Shown piece after piece: positions 9,251 through 19,170 of a stretch of DNA of 61,229 nucleotides (its first letter is position 1; each line of letters begins with the position of its first letter). The notes under the pieces are model-generated. The model worked only from the letters and a program-made list of their open reading frames with translations, did not search any database and was not told the origin of the DNA. The stretch covers positions 1-61,229 of the forward strand of contig NZ_AUKX01000035.1 of the NCBI RefSeq assembly GCF_000424985.1, in the 5' to 3' direction. A program made the translations under genes and the position numbers. The DNA comes from Arenibacter latericius DSM 15913 (GTDB taxonomy: Bacteria; Bacteroidota; Bacteroidia; Flavobacteriales; Flavobacteriaceae).

Positions 9251-9493
9251 GTAGGGATGGTTGCGGGGTGTTGATTGACGATTTTATTTGCTCCCTTCAA
9301 ATTACTAAGAGTCATTTTGATAATAAATATCAAATTTAGACTTTACTAACAATAATCAAAAACTTTTAGGAGGTATAAATCATGATTTTTTTTGGATCAA
9401 ACACAACAACTGTCCGTGCTGCCTTAAATATATAAATCCCAGAAAAGAGACTAAATCTTAAAAAATGTTGTACATATGTTGTACAGTAGAAAT
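9251..9493. other. Noncoding gap, nothing recognised
   Basis: AT-rich sequence between the DUF1186 gene start and the tRNA terminator. The only visible feature is a repeated GTTGTACA octamer near 9466-9484. No gene or attachment repeat is identifiable. Confidence 0.4.
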
Positions 9494-9522
9494 AAAAAAA
9501 GGGCTTCAATCTCTTGAAACCC
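9494..9522 (-). terminator. Intrinsic terminator of the tRNA gene
   Basis: On the minus strand a 9-bp stem (9514-9522 with 9501-9509, one G-U pair) and a 4-base loop are followed by a run of seven T. It lies 14 bases after the tRNA 3' end. Confidence 0.8.
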
Positions 9523-9535
9523 TTGTCTTTCCTAG

Positions 9536-9608
<73 letters not shown>

Positions 9609-9681
9609 ATATGGGTTTCCAAAATAATCAACTTAGCTTTTAACTCTCAGTTCATAATGCTGACTGAATTATTTCGGACTG

Positions 9682-9712
9682 CAAAGATACACGCTTTTTA
9701 CGATTACCCAAA
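9682..9712 (-). promoter_or_regulatory. Bacteroidetes-type promoter of tRNA-fMet
   Basis: On the minus strand TTTG (9712-9709) and TATCTTTG (9689-9682) are separated by 19 bases between TTG and TA. This is an exact match to the phylum consensus TTG-N19-TAnnTTTG. The transcript would start near 9675, giving a leader of about 65 bases before the tRNA. Confidence 0.8.
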
Positions 9713-9987
9713 CTTATTTTGAATAAAATACTGAAAAAAATTCATTCAATGTTTAAGTGTCAGATTATCAAGACTTAAATGAAGGGGGTGTCTTTACGAA
9801 TTTTGGTTGTGTGAAAATAGGGAACTTCACCAATCTGATATACTGTTATTGTGGTTTATGTGAAATAATGTTAGCTTTTAGTAAATCTTTTGTTTTAAAA
9901 TGCAAAGTTGTGTTCCATCTTGTCAAATTCTTTATATTTTGTAGCGTTTTAAATAAAAAGTATATAAACTAATTAGCCCGACTATTT

Positions 9988-11469
9988 ATGGATAACTATG
10001 GATTTCTCTCCATCTTGCCGCCCATCATTGCTATAATTCTTGCATTAAGAACGAAACAGGTTTACATAGCCTTGCTATTGGGAATCTGGTTTTCTTGGAT
10101 AATAATCTATGATTGGAATTTTCTTACTGGTACCTTGGCAACCGTAGAAGGTCTTGTTAATGTTTTTAAATCCCCAGGGAATACAAGAACAATAATGTTT
10201 AGTGCGTTGGTTGGGGCATTACTTTTATTTATTCAGTATTCTAAGGGGGTAGAAGGCTTTATTAATGTGTTAAATAAAGTTATTCTCTATTTCGAAAAAA
10301 AACAAACTGGGTATAGTAGAGTGGTGGTGCAACTCATGGCCTTACTTACAGGTATATTGTTGTTTGTAGAAACTAGTATTAGTTCTTTAACGGTAGGAAC
10401 GCTTTATAGGCCAGTGTTTGATAAGTTGAAGATCCCTAGGGAAAAACTTGCTTATATTGCCGATTCTAGTTCCGCTCCTTCTTCTATTTTAATTCCTTTT
10501 AATGCTTGGGGTGCTTTTATAATGGGATTATTGTTAGCGCAGGGGATAGAGGATCCCTTTGGAACTATGTTGTCTTCTATGGGGTATAATTTTTACCCAA
10601 TCCTTGCAATATTATTCGTGTTTTTAGTGATTGTTTTTAATAAGGATATTGGTCCCATGGCCAAGGCTGAAAAGCGGACACGTGAAACGGGGAAATTAAT
10701 GAATGATAATGCACAGCCAATGTTATCTAGTACGGTAACCTCCTTTGAATCTAAGGAAGGTATAAAGGCAAAAGCATATAATATGATTGTGCCATTGGCT
10801 ACCATGGTTTTAATGATGCCTTTTTTTCTTACTTATACCGGATGGGATGCTGTCCCTGATGCTGACTCCTTTGGAGATCACGTATTTAAGGCTATTGGAA
10901 ATGGATCAGGATCATCTTCCGTACTTTATTCTGTGCTAACAGCGATCCTAGTAGCAATGGTGCTGTATAGGTCTCAAGGGATTATGAGAATTAAGGAAAT
11001 GGTAGAGTTGGTGTTAAAAGGAATTAGTGAACTTATGCCATTGGCCTTGTTAATGTTGTTAGCCTTCGCAATAGGCGATGCATCAAGCGAATTAGGAACT
11101 GGGGAGTTTGTGGCCAATTGGTCTAAAGAATGGCTGTCTCCTGCTTTTTTGCCGGCGATCATTTTTGTAATTAGTTCTTTTATTGCTTTTTCAACGGGAA
11201 CATCCTGGGGTACTTTTGCAATTATGATGGCAATTGCAGTGCCTATGGCAGATATTCATGGGGTGCCATTGCCATTTGTTGTGGCTGCAACACTTGGAGG
11301 AGGGATATTTGGTGATCATTGTTCTCCTATTTCGGATACCTCTATTATATCATCTATGGCTTCTGGGAGCGATCATATAGATCATATTAATACGCAAATG
11401 CCCTACGCTTTAATTGGTGGGGTGATTACTGTGATACTATACGTTATTTTAGGGTTAATTATCATCTAG
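9988..11469 (+). CDS. NhaC-like Na+/H+ antiporter family membrane protein
   Basis: This 493-aa inner-membrane protein has about 11-12 hydrophobic segments and belongs to the Na_H_antiporter family (PF03553 type). Members exchange sodium or amino acids for protons. Recognisable features are the buried polar stretches SSSAPSSILIPFNAWGAF and GGGIFGDHCSPISDTSIISS, the latter typical of NhaC transport sites. There is no signal peptide apart from the first membrane segment. The gene is followed 48 bases later by era, which has its own promoter box. Substrate cannot be decided from sequence. Confidence 0.85.
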   Translation: MDNYGFLSILPPIIAIILALRTKQVYIALLLGIWFSWIIIYDWNFLTGTLATVEGLVNVFKSPGNTRTIMFSALVGALLLFIQYSKGVEGFINVLNKVILYFEKKQTGYSRVVVQLMALLTGILLFVETSISSLTVGTLYRPVFDKLKIPREKLAYIADSSSAPSSILIPFNAWGAFIMGLLLAQGIEDPFGTMLSSMGYNFYPILAILFVFLVIVFNKDIGPMAKAEKRTRETGKLMNDNAQPMLSSTVTSFESKEGIKAKAYNMIVPLATMVLMMPFFLTYTGWDAVPDADSFGDHVFKAIGNGSGSSSVLYSVLTAILVAMVLYRSQGIMRIKEMVELVLKGISELMPLALLMLLAFAIGDASSELGTGEFVANWSKEWLSPAFLPAIIFVISSFIAFSTGTSWGTFAIMMAIAVPMADIHGVPLPFVVAATLGGGIFGDHCSPISDTSIISSMASGSDHIDHINTQMPYALIGGVITVILYVILGLIII

Positions 11470-11484
11470 AACCAAGGATTCTAT

Positions 11485-11492
11485 TACCTTTG
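11485..11492 (+). promoter_or_regulatory. TAnnTTTG promoter box of era
   Basis: TACCTTTG lies 26 bases before the era start. A matching TTG at the usual distance upstream is not visible, so only the -7 element is supported. Confidence 0.5.
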
Positions 11493-11517
11493 TGTTAACG
11501 TAAATTAAAATTGAAGT

Positions 11518-12399
11518 ATGTCTCATAAAGCTGGTTTTGTAAATATTATAGGAAATCCCAACGTAGGGAAATCTACCCTCATGAATGCTTTCGTGGGAGA
11601 AAAATTATCTATCATAACCTCTAAAGCACAAACTACCAGACACCGAATATTGGGTATTGTAAATGGGGAGGATTTTCAAATGGTTTTGTCTGATACCCCT
11701 GGGATTATAAAACCTGCCTATGAGCTGCAGTCTTCTATGATGGACTTTGTTAAATCGGCCTTTGAAGATGCAGATGTGTTGGTTTATATGGTTGAGATAG
11801 GGGAAAAGGCCTTAAAAGATGAGCGTTTTTTCGAGAAAATTAAAAATAGTACTATTCCTGTATTGTTATTGCTGAATAAAATTGATATCTCTGAACAAGG
11901 GGTGCTAGAAGAGCAGGTGCAATATTGGCAAGAGCTATTGCCTAATGCTGAAATTCACCCTATATCCGCATTGCAGAATTTTAATGTGACAGAAGTATTT
12001 CATAGGATCTTAGAATTATTGCCAGTGGGTCCAGCATATTACCCTAAAGATCAGCTAACGGATAAGCCAGAGCGTTTCTTTGTAAATGAGACTATTAGGG
12101 AGAAAATACTTCAGTTTTATAAGAAAGAAATCCCATACGCTGTTGAAATAGATACAGAGGAATTTTTTGAAGATGAAAAGATAATACGTATGCGCTCTGT
12201 AATTATGGTAGAACGTGATACCCAAAAAGGTATTATTATCGGTCATAAAGGTGCTGCTCTAAAGAGAGTGGGGATAGAGGCAAGGAAAGATTTAGAAAAA
12301 TTCTTTGATAAGCAAGTTCACTTAGAATTATATGTGAAAGTGAATAAGAACTGGAGGAATGATCCTAATCAGCTGAAAAGATTTGGGTACAACAATTAA
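11518..12399 (+). CDS. era: GTPase Era
   Basis: Era is an essential GTPase that binds the 3' end of 16S rRNA and assists 30S subunit maturation. In this 293-aa protein the G1 motif GNPNVGKS lies at 12-19, G3 DTPG at 59-62 and G4 NKID at 120-123. The C-terminal KH domain carries the GxxG loop in IIIGHKGAALKRVG. Length and order match the family. It is followed by a convergent small membrane-protein gene only 9 bases away, and by the second ribosome GTPase, Der, beyond that. Confidence 0.97.
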   Translation: MSHKAGFVNIIGNPNVGKSTLMNAFVGEKLSIITSKAQTTRHRILGIVNGEDFQMVLSDTPGIIKPAYELQSSMMDFVKSAFEDADVLVYMVEIGEKALKDERFFEKIKNSTIPVLLLLNKIDISEQGVLEEQVQYWQELLPNAEIHPISALQNFNVTEVFHRILELLPVGPAYYPKDQLTDKPERFFVNETIREKILQFYKKEIPYAVEIDTEEFFEDEKIIRMRSVIMVERDTQKGIIIGHKGAALKRVGIEARKDLEKFFDKQVHLELYVKVNKNWRNDPNQLKRFGYNN

Positions 12400-12408
12400 G
12401 TCTTTTAT

Positions 12409-12912
12409 TTAGGTGTCTTTTGTATGAATGCCTATTCGTTGCATTAAATACTGGTGTAGTAACTGCATTTGGGGTTTGCCCTTTCTTTTACCTGCTCTGC
12501 CAAAAAAATACAATGCAATCCATATAATTACCATAAAGATCATAAGGCCAATTTGTAGTCCGTAGGGTTTCTCTAAGGCGTGACTAGAGTAGGCCCAAGT
12601 TCCTATAATTATAAAAAGGGTTGCCACTACAAAATGTATGAACATAAAAAATGTCCATAGGGTTGGGTTGGGGCCAAATAGACCGTAAACTATACTTCCG
12701 TCTTCTTCTTGGTCAACGATTTCAATTTGTAATTGTGGCGACCAGAAGTTAGATTCGCTCTTGTGGAATCTTATAAAAACATGATGGTCCGAGATCTTCG
12801 TTATAAATGGATGCTCCTCCGAATTTTTAAACAATTCCAAAATAAAGTTGGCGTTTTTATTCAGTATGAGTTGAAACCTAGGGCGTAAGACAATAGTGTT
12901 GGGGAGGGCCAT
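12409..12912 (-). CDS. Hypothetical two-helix membrane protein
   Basis: This is a 167-aa protein of unknown function. The N-terminal ~85 residues are soluble and rich in beta-type sequence (FQLILNKNANFILELFKN, then HHVFIRFHKSESNFWSPQLQIEIV). They are followed by two membrane segments (about 90-111 and 122-142) and a short basic tail. It sits between era and der on the opposite strand, and its start lies 84 bases from der, so the two are divergent. I do not recognise a named domain. It is conserved-looking rather than random, with normal codon use. Confidence 0.75.
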   Translation of the reverse strand: MALPNTIVLRPRFQLILNKNANFILELFKNSEEHPFITKISDHHVFIRFHKSESNFWSPQLQIEIVDQEEDGSIVYGLFGPNPTLWTFFMFIHFVVATLFIIIGTWAYSSHALEKPYGLQIGLMIFMVIIWIALYFFGRAGKRKGKPQMQLLHQYLMQRIGIHTKDT

Positions 12913-12972
12913 CGTAGAAGGAAACTATTAATAAAGGAGAAAAGATACTGTTTTTACCTCAATTATTAATAG

Positions 12973-12980
12973 TACTTTTG
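12973..12980 (+). promoter_or_regulatory. TAnnTTTG promoter box of der
   Basis: TACTTTTG lies 16 bases before the der start codon, giving a very short leader. No clear -33 TTG is seen. Confidence 0.5.
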
Positions 12981-12996
12981 CATCAAATTTAAGTAT

Positions 12997-14301
12997 ATGA
13001 GTGCTATAGTTGCCATTGTAGGAAGGCCTAATGTGGGTAAGTCCACTTTTTTTAACCGTCTTATTCAGAGAAGAGAGGCCATTGTTGATGCCGTGAGTGG
13101 CGTTACACGCGATCGCCATTACGGGAAGAGTGATTGGAACGGAGTAGAGTTTTCAGTGATTGATACTGGAGGATATGTATTGGGAAGTGATGATGTTTTT
13201 GAAAAAGAAATAGATAAACAAGTAGAATTAGCTATAGATGAGGCCGATGCCATAGTATTTATGGTGGATGTAGAGTCGGGACTAACTGGTATGGATGAGG
13301 ATGTAGCCAAGCTGATGCGACGGGTAGATAAGCCGGTGTTTCTAGTGGTAAATAAAGTGGATAACGCCAAGAGAGCTCAAGAGGCAGTGGAGTTTTATTC
13401 ACTTGGTCTTGGAGAGTATTATACCATTTCTAGTATCAACGGTAGTGGTACTGGAGACCTTCTGGATGCGTTGGTTAAAGAATTGCCGGAAAGAACTAAG
13501 CAGCCAGACGACTTACCTCGCTTTGCGGTGGTGGGTAGGCCAAACGCAGGGAAATCCTCGTTTATAAACGCCCTTATTGGAGAAGAAAGATATATCGTTA
13601 CAGACGTTGCCGGAACCACTAGGGATAGTATCGATACTAAATACAACCGTTTTGGATTTGAGTTTAACCTGGTAGATACCGCTGGTATTAGGCGTAAGTC
13701 TAAGGTGCGCGAAGATTTGGAGTTTTACTCTGTAATGCGTTCCGTAAGGGCTATTGAGCATTCTGATGTTTGTATCCTTATGCTTGATGCTACACGTGGT
13801 TTTGATGGGCAGGTAGAGAATATCTTTTGGCTGGCCCAGCGTAATAATAAGGGAATCGTTATTCTTGTGAACAAGTGGGACCTTGTAGAAAATAAGGAAA
13901 CCAATACTATTAAGGCGTATACTCAGAAAATAAAAGAAGCCATCTCCCCTTTTGTAGATGTACCAATCCTTTTTATATCTGTACTTACTAAGCAACGTAT
14001 ATTTAAGGCAATTGAGACGGCAGTTAAGGTCTATGAGAATCGCTCTAAAAAAGTAGCTACTAGAAAGCTTAATGATGTGATGCTGCCTTTAATAGAGAAT
14101 TATCCGCCACCAGCGTATAAGGATAAGTATGTGAAAATTAAATTTTGTACGCAATTGCCTACTCCTTATCCTCAATTTGCTTTTTTCTGTAATTTACCGC
14201 AATATGTAAGGGATCCTTACAAGCGATTTTTAGAAAATAAGCTGAGGGAGAATTTCGACTTTACTGGAGTACCAGTATCGGTATTTATGAGGAAAAAGTA
14301 A
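12997..14301 (+). CDS. der: Ribosome biogenesis GTPase Der (EngA)
   Basis: Der has two tandem G domains and acts in assembly of the 50S ribosomal subunit. In this 434-aa protein the first G1 motif is GRPNVGKS (9-16) with DTGG and NKVD following. The second is GRPNAGKSS (about 180) with DTAG and NKWD. The C-terminal KH-like domain (about 350-434) completes the family architecture. Length is typical. It is transcribed from its own promoter box and followed by an unrelated outer-membrane protein gene. Confidence 0.97.
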   Translation: MSAIVAIVGRPNVGKSTFFNRLIQRREAIVDAVSGVTRDRHYGKSDWNGVEFSVIDTGGYVLGSDDVFEKEIDKQVELAIDEADAIVFMVDVESGLTGMDEDVAKLMRRVDKPVFLVVNKVDNAKRAQEAVEFYSLGLGEYYTISSINGSGTGDLLDALVKELPERTKQPDDLPRFAVVGRPNAGKSSFINALIGEERYIVTDVAGTTRDSIDTKYNRFGFEFNLVDTAGIRRKSKVREDLEFYSVMRSVRAIEHSDVCILMLDATRGFDGQVENIFWLAQRNNKGIVILVNKWDLVENKETNTIKAYTQKIKEAISPFVDVPILFISVLTKQRIFKAIETAVKVYENRSKKVATRKLNDVMLPLIENYPPPAYKDKYVKIKFCTQLPTPYPQFAFFCNLPQYVRDPYKRFLENKLRENFDFTGVPVSVFMRKK

Positions 14302-14432
14302 AAACATTTTTTGGATTAGAGACTCCCCGTCTCTAATCTATTAAAGTTCTGTTAACCATTTGGGGTTTCTTGGGTGTTGGGTTATTTTTGGTCGTTTGTG
14401 AAAACGTCAATAATTCAACGCCAACTTACCAA

Positions 14433-17168
14433 ATGTATAAATTAGTTTTATCTACTCTTCTTGCCTTTTTATTTCTTCAATTTTCTTATTCTCAAGACTT
14501 TATACTAAGCGGTAAAGTTGTGGATGCTATAGATGATACGCCTTTGGAGGCCTCTACCATTTATGCGGAATCTATTAAAGATAGTACCTTAATTTCTTAT
14601 ACCATTTCCAATCAAAAGGGAGAATTTGAACTGGAAGGTAAAACCCATTTAAAGGATGTAAAGCTGTTTGTAACCTACAATGGCTATAAGTCTTTGGTGA
14701 TGGAGGTTAAGCTAAAGGAAAATGTTGACTTGGGGAAGGTGAAATTGGAGGTGCAGGCCGAAGAATTAGATGAGGTGCGTCTTGTAGGGCACAGAATACC
14801 AATTGCCATAAAAAAAGATACCCTTGAGTTTAATGCCGATTCTTTTAAAACTAGGCCCGATGCCACGGTAGAAGATGTATTGAAGAAATTACCTGGGGTA
14901 GAAGTAGATTCGGACGGTAAAATTACTGTGAACGGAAAAGAAGTAGACCGAGTGCTAGTTAATGGGCAAGTGTTTTTTAGTAATGACCCTAAGGTGGCTA
15001 CTAAGAGCTTGCCTAAAGAAATTATCAGTAAAATTCAAATATCCGATACCAAAACAAAAAAGGAGGAATTTACTGGAGATGATGCAGATGGAGAGAATAA
15101 AACCATTAACCTAACCATTAAAAAAGATAAGAACAAAGGGTATATGGGGCGCGCCGCTGCAGGTTATGGTACAGATGACAGGTATCAGCTTAGTGGACTA
15201 CTCAATTATTTTAACGATACAAAACGCGTAAGTTTTATTGGGGGTGCTAATAACATTAACAATTCTGGTTTCTCATACGATGAGATTTATGATATGGTGG
15301 GGAATTCTGGGGCTAGGGGTTCTAGCCTTCTGAATAATTTTGGGAACGGGATTACTACTTCCTCTAATTTGGGAGCTAGTTATGCGAATGCAAAAAAAGG
15401 AAAATATAAGATAGACGGTAATTACTTTTTTGCATACAGTGATTCTTATAATGATCAGAAGACCAATAGGGAAAATATTCTACCAGATCGAAGGTATTTT
15501 ACTGAGAATGTATCCAATTTTGTTGGGTCAACAAACTCTAATAAAGGGTCGGCGAATTTGGAATTTGATCTTGATGAAACCCTTAGGATATCTGTACAGC
15601 CTAATATGAGTGTCAATTGGAATAACTCCAATAATAGAAATAATACAATAAGTAAGAATGAAGATGGGGAGCTGATAAACTCTAATGAACGAGTGTCTAT
15701 AAGCGACGACTATCAGAGGAATTTCTCCAATAGGGTTAGCCTCATGAAAAAACTAGATACCATTGGTACTATCTTAAGTTTTTCTTTCTCTAATAATAAT
15801 TCTGAAAATAAAAGTACCTCTAGCTTAAACTCAGTCCGAGAAATTTATGGTGATAATGCCAGTTTAGAAATCTTGGATCAATTATCGGAAGTGAATAATA
15901 GGCGCGATTCTTATGAGTTAGAAGCTTCCTATAGACAACCCTTGGGCAATAAAGTGTTTGTTAATATAGGATACCAGTTTTCTCATGATAAAAGGGGAGA
16001 TAATATAGAGGTAATGGATTACGACGATAATACTAATGGTTACAATCTCTTTAATGAAACGTTGAGTTCCGATTTTAATTTTACCAACCAACAACAAACC
16101 CCTTCATTAGGAATCCAGAGTCAAGGTGAGAAGCTTAATTTTAGAATTAGTGCTAATTATGTCTTTACAGACCTTACGAATACGGATTATTTAAGGGACA
16201 GTAACTTTTCCAATTCTTATGAAAATATAACATTTAACGGCAATATAAATTATTCATTAGGAAAAAATAAGAGATTATCACTGAGGTATAATTCTAGATT
16301 GAATATCCCTAATGTAAATCAGTTGCAGCCAGTACCCAACGTAAATAATCCGCTAAATGTTGTAATCGGTAATCCAAACTTGCAACCTGGTTTAAACCAC
16401 CGTATTAGTTTTAATTATAATAATTATAATTGGAGAGAACGCAGTGGTGTTTACGTGTATTCTGGATTTAACATTCAAGATGATTGGGTTTCTGCTGTAA
16501 CAACCACAGATGAAGACTTCTTAAGAACTACTAGGTTTACCAATGTAAACGGAAATTATAATGGCTATGGAGGCTTTGGTTATTCCAAAGAGATTAAGAA
16601 AGATAGTTTATATACCTTTAGAATAAACGTAAGGCCTGGTGTTAGTATTAATCAACGCGTTAGTTTTAGTAATGGAGTAGAGCTTAAAGGGAAAAGTTAT
16701 AGTTTTTCTCCTTTTGTATCTACGACGTATAATTATAAAGAGCTCTTAGAAATAGAACCTGGGTACGGTATTTCCCTAAATAAGACTAAATACAACCTAG
16801 ACCGTTTAGAGGATATTACCTATACCTCTCAAAACGCTACGTTAAGGGTAACAAGTTATTGGCCTAAGAATTTAATTTGGGGTAATGATTTACGATATAG
16901 TTATAATGATAATGTGGGGCCAGGATTTAAAAAGGATGCTTTATTCTGGAATATGAGCCTAGGTCTTCAGGTATTAAAGGAGAAGGGTACAATAAAAATA
17001 TTAGCATATGACCTGTTAGATCAGAATATAAATACCCGTAGAACAACTGGGGAAGATTTTATTCAAGATTACCAGGGTACTATGCTAAAACGCTATTTTA
17101 TGGCTAGTTTTAGCTATAAGTTTGATCAATTCGGAGGGAAGAGAGAAAGTCGTGGGAGACGATTCTAA
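14433..17168 (+). CDS. Outer-membrane beta-barrel protein with carboxypeptidase-like domain
   Basis: This is a 911-aa exported protein of the TonB-receptor-like outer membrane beta-barrel group (OMP_b-brl_3 type). A signal peptide (residues 1 to about 20, ending YSQ) precedes a CarboxypepD_reg-like domain (about 24-100) and a plug region (VEDVLKKLPGVEVDSDGKITVNGKEVDRVLVNG). A long barrel follows, with alternating aromatic strands. I start it at the ATG at 14433 because it immediately precedes the signal peptide; an in-frame ATG at 14370 adds residues that do not fit. No SusD partner follows, so the ligand is unknown; peptides or metal complexes are possible. Confidence 0.88.
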   Translation: MYKLVLSTLLAFLFLQFSYSQDFILSGKVVDAIDDTPLEASTIYAESIKDSTLISYTISNQKGEFELEGKTHLKDVKLFVTYNGYKSLVMEVKLKENVDLGKVKLEVQAEELDEVRLVGHRIPIAIKKDTLEFNADSFKTRPDATVEDVLKKLPGVEVDSDGKITVNGKEVDRVLVNGQVFFSNDPKVATKSLPKEIISKIQISDTKTKKEEFTGDDADGENKTINLTIKKDKNKGYMGRAAAGYGTDDRYQLSGLLNYFNDTKRVSFIGGANNINNSGFSYDEIYDMVGNSGARGSSLLNNFGNGITTSSNLGASYANAKKGKYKIDGNYFFAYSDSYNDQKTNRENILPDRRYFTENVSNFVGSTNSNKGSANLEFDLDETLRISVQPNMSVNWNNSNNRNNTISKNEDGELINSNERVSISDDYQRNFSNRVSLMKKLDTIGTILSFSFSNNNSENKSTSSLNSVREIYGDNASLEILDQLSEVNNRRDSYELEASYRQPLGNKVFVNIGYQFSHDKRGDNIEVMDYDDNTNGYNLFNETLSSDFNFTNQQQTPSLGIQSQGEKLNFRISANYVFTDLTNTDYLRDSNFSNSYENITFNGNINYSLGKNKRLSLRYNSRLNIPNVNQLQPVPNVNNPLNVVIGNPNLQPGLNHRISFNYNNYNWRERSGVYVYSGFNIQDDWVSAVTTTDEDFLRTTRFTNVNGNYNGYGGFGYSKEIKKDSLYTFRINVRPGVSINQRVSFSNGVELKGKSYSFSPFVSTTYNYKELLEIEPGYGISLNKTKYNLDRLEDITYTSQNATLRVTSYWPKNLIWGNDLRYSYNDNVGPGFKKDALFWNMSLGLQVLKEKGTIKILAYDLLDQNINTRRTTGEDFIQDYQGTMLKRYFMASFSYKFDQFGGKRESRGRRF

Positions 17169-17419
17169 GCCTTATATCTCTTTCTGTTTAATTGACTCGT
17201 TTGTGAGTGTTGTAGCGGTATAGCTTTGCTTTACTGCTAGTATATGTTCTTAAATCTCTAGTGTAAATCATACTGAATTATCGGGATAGTTGTCTTGTAT
17301 AATGGTGTTGATCTAATGCCAATATGGCGAATAGTTTTCTAGATTAAATTCCTTTGAAGTAGGTATCTTGAACAGAATCTTGTAACTTTAAAGTACTTCT
17401 GTCTGTAAATAAACACGAT
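17169..17419. other. Noncoding gap, nothing recognised
   Basis: About 250 AT-rich bases between the beta-barrel gene and the VOC gene. No hairpin terminator, repeat or promoter box stands out. Confidence 0.4.
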
Positions 17420-17809
17420 ATGGCTTCTAAAAATCCTGTGGTTTGGTTTGAAATATATGTAAGCGAAATGGAAAGAGCCCAAGCCTTCTATGAGGCTGTT
17501 TTGGGAATTCAATGTAGCAAGCTTCCCATGCCCGATGAGATTCAAGGTAATATGATGATGGCGGCATTCCCAATGAATATGAATGGCCCTGGAGCAAGTG
17601 GTGCCTTAGTTAAAATGGATGGTTTTAATGCTGGTGGGAATAGTACTATCGTGTATTTTCATTGTGATGATTGCGCTGTGGAAGAGAGTAGGGTAGAAAA
17701 GGCTGGGGGTAAAGTTTTTGAAACCAAACATTCCATTGGGGAATATGGATTTATATCCTTGGCTTATGATACAGAGGGTAATATGTTTGGGCTACACTCC
17801 ATGTTATAA
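17420..17809 (+). CDS. VOC family (glyoxalase/bleomycin-resistance-like) protein
   Basis: This 129-aa protein has the paired beta-alpha-beta-beta-beta modules of the vicinal oxygen chelate fold. The first begins NPVVWFEIYVSEMERAQAFYEAVLGI and the second STIVYFHCDDCAVEESRVEKAGG. Candidate metal ligands are E13 (in WFEIYV), H79 (FHCDD) and the C-terminal GLHS histidine. Members include glyoxalases, dioxygenases and antibiotic-binding proteins, so the substrate cannot be told. It is a single gene, convergent with the TPM operon. Confidence 0.85.
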   Translation: MASKNPVVWFEIYVSEMERAQAFYEAVLGIQCSKLPMPDEIQGNMMMAAFPMNMNGPGASGALVKMDGFNAGGNSTIVYFHCDDCAVEESRVEKAGGKVFETKHSIGEYGFISLAYDTEGNMFGLHSML

Positions 17810-17935
17810 AATCAAAAAGCTATTTTCTAATAAGGGTGCTATTTGTAATTACCAGCTAGAAGAGGGGTGTTGCAAGTAGGTTAGCGAGTTATATTCTTTA
17901 GTAATATTTAGGGGTGTTTAAATTAAGAAGACCTC

Positions 17936-18709
17936 TTACCAACTGCCTCCTGCACCACCTCCGCCGAAACCACCACCAAAGCCGCCACCACCGCCAAATC
18001 CTCCTCCAGAGGAGCCGGTTCTACGTCCGCTACGTCCCATATTACTTAGAATGATCATATCCCAAATATCTAGTCCTGAGGATCTTCCGCCGCCCTTTCC
18101 ACCGTTATTGCCTCTATTTCCTCTTTTGGAAAGAATAATCATAAAAACAATGAATATAATAATGGGTAGCACTGAAGAAAACGGAGGTCCTTGTGATTCG
18201 CCAAGCTTGCGTTCCTCTTTATACTTACCGCTTAAAACTTTAATTATGGCATCGCTACCCTTATTTAACCCCGCGTAGTAATCGTTCTTTTTAAACTCGG
18301 GTATAATTATGTTTCTAGTTATACTCCCTACAGTGCCAGCGGTAAGTCTATCTTCTACACCATAACCCGGGGATATCCAAATATTGCGTTCTTTTTCAGC
18401 TAATAAGATAAAAACACCGTTGTCCTTATCTGCTTGTCCAATTCCCCACTTATGAGCCCATCTAGGGGTTAGTAATCCAATGTTTTCCCCGTTTATAGTG
18501 TTCACTATAGCAATAACTATTTGCGTTGAAGTGGAATCTGCATATGCAAGAAGCTTGGTTTTTAACGCTTGTTCTTCTGCAGGGGATAACAGTTTAGCGT
18601 AATCATAAACACTGGTAGGTGTTTTAGGTACTTCGGGAATATCGAACTGTGCGAAAATGCTAGTGCAACACGCTATAAGAATCCAGGATAAAAGTGTTCT
18701 TTTAAACAT
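17936..18709 (-). CDS. TPM domain membrane protein with Gly-rich tail
   Basis: This is a 257-aa exported protein. A signal peptide (1 to about 20, ending FAQ) is followed by a TPM (TLP18.3/Psb32/MOLO-1) domain at about 30-155, with VYDYAKLLSPAEEQAL and PGYGVEDRLTAG. A membrane helix (about 176-194) and a long glycine/serine-rich tail complete it. It is the last gene of a five-gene operon, 11 bases after the other TPM gene. TPM proteins are thought to act in envelope or membrane-protein quality control, often with LemA, but no biochemical role is settled. Confidence 0.87.
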   Translation of the reverse strand: MFKRTLLSWILIACCTSIFAQFDIPEVPKTPTSVYDYAKLLSPAEEQALKTKLLAYADSTSTQIVIAIVNTINGENIGLLTPRWAHKWGIGQADKDNGVFILLAEKERNIWISPGYGVEDRLTAGTVGSITRNIIIPEFKKNDYYAGLNKGSDAIIKVLSGKYKEERKLGESQGPPFSSVLPIIIFIVFMIILSKRGNRGNNGGKGGGRSSGLDIWDMIILSNMGRSGRRTGSSGGGFGGGGGFGGGFGGGGAGGSW

Positions 18710-18720
18710 TAATTTGTGTT

Positions 18721-19158
18721 TTACCCTTTTGAAATTTCATCAGAAAGTTCATTAGTATCATCTTTAGCCCATGGGAAATGCGTTTTAAGCTCTTTGCCAG
18801 CAAGTAAAATACCTTCTGTTAGTCCTTGTTTAAACCTTTTTTCTTTAAAATGGGAGATTATAAGGTTTTTGGTAGTGTCCCAGAAATTTTCTGGAACTAC
18901 TTGGTCTATCCCTTTTCCTCCACAGATTGCAAATGTGTGATCTTTTGCGGCTATATAAATTAACACGCCATTGTCATTCTTAGTATTATCCATTTTTAAA
19001 AGATGGAATACCTCTTTGGCGCGTTCTAATGGGTCTTTCCCGTGTCCATTCTCAATGTGCACACGTATTTCCCCAGAAGTGTTTCGTTCAGCTATGCGAA
19101 TAGCTTCAACAACTTCCTGTTCTTCTATAGCGGTTAATAAATTTTCACATGCAGACAT
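18721..19158 (-). CDS. TPM domain protein
   Basis: A 145-aa protein consisting almost wholly of a TPM domain, with IRIAERNTSGEIRVHIENGHGKDPLERAKEVF and YIAAKDHTFAICGGKGIDQVVPENFW. It lacks a signal peptide or membrane helix, unlike its downstream neighbour. It may be cytoplasmic or membrane-associated. It is spaced 12 bases from lemA and 11 from the second TPM gene. The LemA-TPM-TPM order is common in Bacteroidetes. Confidence 0.87.
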   Translation of the reverse strand: MSACENLLTAIEEQEVVEAIRIAERNTSGEIRVHIENGHGKDPLERAKEVFHLLKMDNTKNDNGVLIYIAAKDHTFAICGGKGIDQVVPENFWDTTKNLIISHFKEKRFKQGLTEGILLAGKELKTHFPWAKDDTNELSDEISKG

Positions 19159-19170
19159 TTTTGCTTCTTT

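Noticed and set aside
9757-9972. 71-aa frame between the tRNA and the antiporter gene
   Set aside because: Composition is like translated AT-rich noncoding DNA, with no domain or start context.
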